From: JACPVF01 sp964502095
Lineage (GTDB): Bacteria; Chloroflexota; Anaerolineae; Anaerolineales; Villigracilaceae
DNA: 64,000 bases
Direction: 5' to 3'
Assembly: GCA_964502095.1 (NCBI GenBank)
Contig: CAZCUF010000010.1
Span: 62,001 to 126,000 of the forward strand
Part shown: positions 59,835-64,000 of the stretch, in pieces
Position numbering within the stretch: the first letter of the stretch is position 1
How the letters are laid out: each line of letters opens with the position of its first letter
Position numbers and translations under genes: made by a program
The notes under the pieces: generated by a model
What the model saw: the letters and a program-made list of their open reading frames with translations, nothing else
Database searches by the model: none
Told to the model about the DNA's origin: nothing

Positions 59835-61370
59835 TTATCGGCAGGGATTTGAAACTGCGCTGAAATCGTAAAGATTCGGAACGGGCGAATAGTACGTCTG
59901 GTCTTTGAGCATATCATATTTCCCACCGAAATATGAGTCGAAGACCAGGCGAAACGAATTGACCGGCGAAATATTCGGATACAGTTTATCCGCCGCGCCG
60001 GGCAGGTAATAGGCGTTCAAAATGAAGAAATGCTGGGGGTTGGGCTGAAGCCACGGGCCGTGATCGCCCTGTAAAATGATGATCGGCGGATTCTTCGATT
60101 CGGAAAGAATCACATCCATCATTTCCAATAATTTCTTATTGAGATACGTGACTTGATTGATATAACCAATTTGAAATTTATCGGCCGGGTATAGTTTTTT
60201 CGCGTTCCAAAAATCCGCCGGGTCGGTGTAGGAGCCGTCCGGGCCGAATACAAACGGCGGATGCGGCATGATCAAATGCACGTACACCAACTTTGGGCCG
60301 CGCATGTTCGCCACACTTTTCATACTGTTAAAGACCAGATTGTCGCGGTCGCGGTAATTCTGAGCCATGATCTGATCCGCATCCAGCCAGCCTAAATCCT
60401 GCGCTTCGCGCGCCAGGGTGGTTTGTAGAAAAAGAGTCTCGAACTCGGTCATGCCAGAGGAAAACGGCGGCGGCGAGAGAAATACGTCCGCGTCGTTCCA
60501 TTCGCTCCAATCGTAACCGTTTGCATAGGAAACGGTTTTATAACCCAACTGCTCGAGGCTGTAACGTACGGTGTTGTGCCTCAACGTATCCCATAGATGT
60601 GCGCGCGCCGTGCTCTCCGGGTCGTTGAACTTGGGGTCGAGGTCTTGCAAATAAGACAGATTCAGCGAAGACGTAACAGAAAGTTCCGTGCGCGGGTAAT
60701 TGCTCTGACTGCACGCGGCCACATAGAAGCCACGCTTTTGGAGTTCCTTAATAAAGCCGCTATTGTCGTAGCCATACGCGCTCTGCATCAAGTCGGCGCG
60801 CGTGTACATATCCAAAATAAAATAATAGACGTCGGGCGGATTCTGCGGGAGAGTCAGACTCTGCACCGGCGCATTCTGTGCAGGAAGGGAATCCACGCCG
60901 CTTACCTCGACGTTGGAACCGGTCTGCACCAAGGCAGTGATCACCAGCCCCAGCGCGATCAGGTTCAAGGGCGCGGCAGACGAAGCGAAATTCAACTTCG
61001 GACGCGTGGCCCACCAAACGAAGACGAGCGCCAAAACCCCCCAACCCGCCAACAGCCACGGCCTGAAATCAAAGTCCGTCAGTTTCTCAGCGATAAGATT
61101 GTAGACATGGCCGTAAGAAAAAAACAGGGCCATGAGCAGTGTAAGCAGGAACGCGGCGCGATGCCAGTCGCGCATCAGCAAATGCAGGATCAAAAACAAA
61201 ATGCCAACCATGGCGAACGAAAGGAGCAACAGCCGCGCGCCCGCGTCGGCTTTTACCTGACCAATATTGACAGCCAACAGCGCCAAAACAGGATAGACGG
61301 CAAAGATGAGTGGATACCACGGGGAAGCAAAAAGCTTCTTCATGATTCGGCCAAAAACATTAAGTTTCAT
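59835..61370 (-). CDS. Membrane alkaline-phosphatase-fold (sulfatase-like) transferase 2
   Basis: A 511-residue paralogue of the protein at 57357, with the same layout: about five helices, then VYYFILDMYTRADLMQSAYG (first metal Asp), CSQSNYPRTELSVTSSLNLS (nucleophile region), VYVHLIMPHPPFVFGPDG and IILQGDHGPWLQPN. It too lacks CxPxR. It ends with ...SAVSNPCR, echoing ...IVNNTCR in the first. It overlaps the CMP-sugar synthetase gene by 4 bases. Confidence 0.82.
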   Translation of the reverse strand: MKLNVFGRIMKKLFASPWYPLIFAVYPVLALLAVNIGQVKADAGARLLLLSFAMVGILFLILHLLMRDWHRAAFLLTLLMALFFSYGHVYNLIAEKLTDFDFRPWLLAGWGVLALVFVWWATRPKLNFASSAAPLNLIALGLVITALVQTGSNVEVSGVDSLPAQNAPVQSLTLPQNPPDVYYFILDMYTRADLMQSAYGYDNSGFIKELQKRGFYVAACSQSNYPRTELSVTSSLNLSYLQDLDPKFNDPESTARAHLWDTLRHNTVRYSLEQLGYKTVSYANGYDWSEWNDADVFLSPPPFSSGMTEFETLFLQTTLAREAQDLGWLDADQIMAQNYRDRDNLVFNSMKSVANMRGPKLVYVHLIMPHPPFVFGPDGSYTDPADFWNAKKLYPADKFQIGYINQVTYLNKKLLEMMDVILSESKNPPIIILQGDHGPWLQPNPQHFFILNAYYLPGAADKLYPNISPVNSFRLVFDSYFGGKYDMLKDQTYYSPVPNLYDFSAVSNPCR

Positions 61371-62035
61371 TTTTTGTTTTTTCGTTTTAGGAGAAAATCG
61401 CAGATCTCAAAATCAAGTTCTTCGTCAATGTCCCAGGCTTCGTCGGCGTCGATCTCGAAAAGATAGGGATGTCCGCCAATGCGATGATGCCGCCCGAGCA
61501 GGTTCTCACGCGTGAAAATATAAAGGCAGGAATTTTCTTCATAAATGGGAGGCAGGTCCTGGGTTTGGATCAGAACCGCCGGATCGTGATTGATGGCGCG
61601 GCCGTTTGCATCGTACAGCCGGGTTTGAAGCCGCGTCACGGAAAAGAGCGAGTCGTATTCAGGATAATGGGCAAGGAAGGTTTGAATGGCGCGCGAAATA
61701 GTCTCTGGCCGAAGCAGTGGATTCGTGCTGTGGGTTTGCAGGTAGAAATCAGCTTCAACTTGCGCGGTATCGTAGATCAATATATCGTTCATCGGAACAG
61801 TATCGGCGCGTAAATGTTCGGGCCGGTCGATAATGCTCACCTGATGGAAGTGTTCGCGCAGGTCAGCCATGACCGGCTCAGAGTCAGTATCGATCACCAC
61901 TCTGCTTATTTCCGGCACGGAGAGCAGTGTTTGAACGATATGGTGGAAAAGCGGCTTGCCCGCCAGCGGACGATAATTCTTCCCCGGCACGCGCTGACTG
62001 TGATGGCGCATCGGTACGAGAGCGGCAAATTTCAT
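61367..62035 (-). CDS. CMP-sugar synthetase (acylneuraminate cytidylyltransferase family)
   Basis: A 222-residue GT-A-fold nucleotidyltransferase. ALVPMRHHSQRVPGKNYRPL is the CTP-binding loop, ISRVVIDTDSEPVMADLREH follows, and the C-terminal DADEAWDIDEELDFEICDFL carries the metal-binding Asp residues. The family activates nonulosonic acids (sialic, legionaminic, pseudaminic) or related acids as CMP derivatives. The exact sugar is unknown, since no NeuB synthase is in the window. The start is probably leaderless. Confidence 0.9.
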   Translation of the reverse strand: MKFAALVPMRHHSQRVPGKNYRPLAGKPLFHHIVQTLLSVPEISRVVIDTDSEPVMADLREHFHQVSIIDRPEHLRADTVPMNDILIYDTAQVEADFYLQTHSTNPLLRPETISRAIQTFLAHYPEYDSLFSVTRLQTRLYDANGRAINHDPAVLIQTQDLPPIYEENSCLYIFTRENLLGRHHRIGGHPYLFEIDADEAWDIDEELDFEICDFLLKRKNKK

Positions 62036-62043
62036 AACGGTTA

Positions 62044-62049
62044 ATTATA
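62044..62049 (-). promoter_or_regulatory. -10 box of the main glycan operon (possible leaderless start)
   Basis: TATAAT on the minus strand ends 8 bases before the ATG of the CMP-sugar synthetase. A -35 was not recognised. It would drive the long run of genes down to 45110. Confidence 0.5.
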
Positions 62050-62108
62050 CCGAATCCATCCCCGCGCCGGTTTTGCCAAAATGAACTTCTTCGGAGACTC
62101 TTATCCAG

Positions 62109-63158
62109 TTAAGTATCGGGCCAGCGTTTGGGATCGTCCAAATAAAAGATGGTGATCAGGCCGATCACGCATGTGCCGATGAAAATTGCGTTGGCGGCCA
62201 AAGGCTGTTGACCGATGGCAATGAAGGCGAGACAGCCTAAAACGATCGAGACGAGGTGAATCGCCAGAACGGCGCGGCCAGGTTCAAGTCCGAGGGAGAC
62301 GAGGCGATGATAAGTATGGCCGAGGTCAGCGCGGTAGACCGGATGGTGGCGGCGCAGGCGCGATATGACCACCAGCGCAATGTCGAAGAGAGGCAGTCCC
62401 AGCACCATGATCGGTACGAACCACGAGGAAAGTTGCGGGAAGATCCGCGGATTGTAATAGATGGAAATTTCACCGAGCAGAAATCCCATAAACAGCGCGC
62501 CCGAATCGCCCAGAAAAAGTTTGGCGGGCGCCGAATTGAACAGGAACAGCGCGAAACATGCGCCCACCAGATACGCCATGAAAAGCGCCAGCTCGGTTTG
62601 TTGCGCAAACAGACTCGTAAATGCAAAGAAAATAACGATCACCACCGAAAGACCGCTGGCAAGCCCGTCCATGCTGTCGATGAAGTTATAGGCATTGGCA
62701 ATTCCCACCAGCCACAAAATCGTGATGAACGCATCCAGGCCGCGCGACAGGAACAACGGCATTGCGCGGAAACTATTTTCCACGGCCAATACCTGAACGC
62801 CCAACACGATCAATAAAACCGAGGCCGCGATCTGAACGGCCAGTTTGATCCAAAAACGGACTGGGCGAAAATCATCCACAAGCCCGATTCCAAATACGAC
62901 CAGCGAGGGAAGGATCAATTTCCACAGGTCATGGGCCGCCTTCGAATTGAGGACTAACCCCATGAGCAAAGCAAGCATAAGGGCAAGGCCGCCCGCGATG
63001 GGGATCGGGTGGTCATGCTGTTTGTGCGGTTCGCGTCCCGGGATATCCACCAGCTTCCAGCGCCGCGCCAGCCAAATGGCAAAGAGACAGGCCAAAAAAG
63101 AAATGAACAGGCCCAGCAATATGCCCTGAAAAATAGAAGCGGGAAAATCAGTTTCCAA
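62109..63158 (-). CDS. Polyprenyl-phosphate N-acetylhexosamine-1-phosphate transferase (WecA/TagO/MraY family)
   Basis: A 349-residue, eleven-helix membrane enzyme that starts lipid-linked glycan synthesis. Family motifs are KQHDHPIPIAGGLALMLALL, VVFGIGLVDDFRPVRFWIKL (DD), NAYNFIDSMDGLASGLSVVI (NxxNxxD), KLFLGDSGALFMGFLLG and RRHHPVYRADLGHTYHRLV. The last and the overall size point to the WecA/TagO rather than MraY branch. It starts at TTG, the only option because a stop codon lies two codons upstream. Confidence 0.94.
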   Translation of the reverse strand: METDFPASIFQGILLGLFISFLACLFAIWLARRWKLVDIPGREPHKQHDHPIPIAGGLALMLALLMGLVLNSKAAHDLWKLILPSLVVFGIGLVDDFRPVRFWIKLAVQIAASVLLIVLGVQVLAVENSFRAMPLFLSRGLDAFITILWLVGIANAYNFIDSMDGLASGLSVVIVIFFAFTSLFAQQTELALFMAYLVGACFALFLFNSAPAKLFLGDSGALFMGFLLGEISIYYNPRIFPQLSSWFVPIMVLGLPLFDIALVVISRLRRHHPVYRADLGHTYHRLVSLGLEPGRAVLAIHLVSIVLGCLAFIAIGQQPLAANAIFIGTCVIGLITIFYLDDPKRWPDT

Positions 63159-63258
63159 GTTTCACCTGTCGTTTATTGTATCGCCGCCCACGGACTTTCG
63201 ACACGCGCATAATCGGCTTCGAGTCTTGCAGGATGGAGCGATCGAGAGTTTTTCTCAT
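63148..63258 (-). CDS. Possible 36-residue basic peptide, coupled on both sides
   Basis: The ATG overlaps the stop of the upstream glycosyltransferase (ATGA), and the frame runs 36 codons into the first bases of the polyprenyl-phosphate transferase gene. The product (MRKTLDRSILQDSKPIMRVS...) is basic with no membrane helix. It may be a real small protein, a translational coupler or chance. Confidence 0.3.
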   Translation of the reverse strand: MRKTLDRSILQDSKPIMRVSKVRGRRYNKRQVKLGN

Positions 63259-64000
63259 TTGAGCCGATTATACCGAATAGGCTCCACGTCCCTCGTTTCA
63301 GCCTCCTTCCGCTTTCTTTCGCGCGCGTAATAAAACGTCTCGCGCAACTGCGGAGTAAGCAGGCTCGATTCGCGGTAACCGAGCCGCGTTCCGTGGAATT
63401 GCATAAAGCGGAACCAGAAAATCGAGGCGAAATTTTTCCACAACAAACGTTCACGACCCGCATGCCACAGATCGCTGAAAATATTTGCGGCAGTCAAACG
63501 CGCAAAATCGTAAAGGCTGAAGTGCGCTTCGGGATGGATGCGCTTGAACGCCATCGCTTCGCGGCGATAACGGTTGAATACGCCGCGCGGCGTTTCATTG
63601 TGCACATGAATCACCTCCGCCTCCGCCGTATATGCAATTTTATATCCCTGCCCCGCGGCCCATTTGGCCCACGCCAGATCCTCCAGGCCGGTGAGCGTTT
63701 CATCGTATGGTTTTTTCTCCCACAAACTTTTTCGGATGGCGGCATTGGCGTTGTTGCAAAACGCGGTCGTCTGATTTAAATTACTCGCATCGGGATACCA
63801 TTGATGAAAGATCTGCTGTTCGGAAAATTTTGCAAAATCAGGCCCGCGCTGTTTTCCGTAACTTAATGCAACCCGTTCGTCTTCGAACGGACGCAGTAAC
63901 GACTCCAGCCAATCGGGATATACCGGATGGACATGCGCGCTGGCGATGGCGACCAACTCCCGCGTCGCGGTCCCGACCCCAAAATTGAGCGACCGCCCAA
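63255..64000 (-). CDS. Family 2 glycosyltransferase, N-terminus beyond the window
   Basis: The C-terminal part, at least 248 residues, of a GT2-like enzyme. The frame stays open past the TTG at 63956 to the window edge and reads GRSLNFGVGTATRELVAIAS, a typical GT2 core before the SAHVHPVYPDWLESLL segment. Later LTGLEDLAWAKWAAGQGYKI and VIHVHNETPRGVFNRYRREA are conserved acceptor-side segments. It is cut by the window edge, not truncated in the genome as far as can be told. Confidence 0.88.
   Translation of the reverse strand, partial: GRSLNFGVGTATRELVAIASAHVHPVYPDWLESLLRPFEDERVALSYGKQRGPDFAKFSEQQIFHQWYPDASNLNQTTAFCNNANAAIRKSLWEKKPYDETLTGLEDLAWAKWAAGQGYKIAYTAEAEVIHVHNETPRGVFNRYRREAMAFKRIHPEAHFSLYDFARLTAANIFSDLWHAGRERLLWKNFASIFWFRFMQFHGTRLGYRESSLLTPQLRETFYYARERKRKEAETRDVEPIRYNRLK

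Noticed and set aside
2818..61370. KAP-SUMF1 protein as the activating enzyme for the sulfatase-like membrane proteins
   Set aside because: The SUMF1 domain lacks the catalytic cysteine pair and the membrane proteins lack the CxPxR target, so no formylglycine is expected on either side.
63264..63271. TATAAT-like box on the minus strand near 63268
   Set aside because: It lies inside the final codons of the GT2 gene (EPIRYNRLK) and has no -35; it reflects coding sequence.
1..64000. Prophage, transposon or defence island
   Set aside because: No integrase, transposase, phage structural, restriction or Cas gene is recognisable; the only dispersed elements are short repeats.

Overview
The window looks like a chromosomal segment of a Chloroflexota bacterium, most likely of the Anaerolineae type. 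This is inferred from the gene complement and style, not from an rRNA. Many exported proteins have a lipobox or a single anchor followed by a Thr/Pro-rich stalk, and there is no sign of outer-membrane machinery. Other pointers are a T-box leader on thrS, CIRCE control of groESL, a sortase, a BMP-type nucleoside ABC operon and DUF711. Several genes have a -10 box only 6-9 nt before the start codon, which suggests leaderless mRNAs. I see no phage genes, transposases, integrases or CRISPR array.

Layout. 1-9.6 kb: sulfite-oxidase-like protein (-); a CASTOR/POLLUX-type channel followed by a KAP NTPase fused to a SUMF1/C-lectin-fold domain (+); a TRAM/RlmD-type methyltransferase, a tiny membrane protein and a sortase (-); a zinc-finger-PP2C fusion, tRNA-Val(GAC) and a DUF981-like membrane protein (+). 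9.6-16.4 kb: T-box-controlled thrS, an ECF sigma factor with a membrane anti-sigma/beta-propeller protein (-), and infC-rpmI-rplT, where infC appears to start at AUC. 16.4-20.4 kb: macro domain protein, SpoU-type methyltransferase, DUF711 protein and ilvE. 20.4-27.1 kb (-): stalked envelope protein, PpiC-type isomerase lipoprotein, groES-groEL and two tandem membrane-anchored TPR proteins.

27.1-35.8 kb (+): trmD, an MFS transporter, two BMP-family lipoproteins and a complete ABC uptake system (ATPase plus two permeases). 35.8-40.9 kb (+): five consecutive paralogous lipoproteins, each with an NBR1-type four-tryptophan (FW) Ig-like domain; the last runs straight into queG and rdgB. 42.5-45.1 kb (-): alpha/beta hydrolase and an orphan sensor histidine kinase.

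45.1-64.0 kb (-): a surface-glycan cluster. It has a polyprenyl-phosphate sugar-1-phosphate transferase, a CMP-sugar synthetase, three GT2 and three GT-C glycosyltransferases, an O-antigen-ligase-like protein, a Wzz-like protein, two sulfotransferases, two membrane-anchored alkaline-phosphatase-fold transferases, a DUF115/MptE-like protein, an SDR and a D-2-hydroxyacid dehydrogenase. Most of these genes overlap or nearly touch, so a long operon is likely. Together they suggest a sulfated, possibly nonulosonate-containing polysaccharide.

The most unusual items are the FW lipoprotein array, the channel + KAP-SUMF1 pair, the zinc-finger-phosphatase fusion, the AUC-initiated infC with an overlapping six-codon ORF, and the sulfated-glycan operon.
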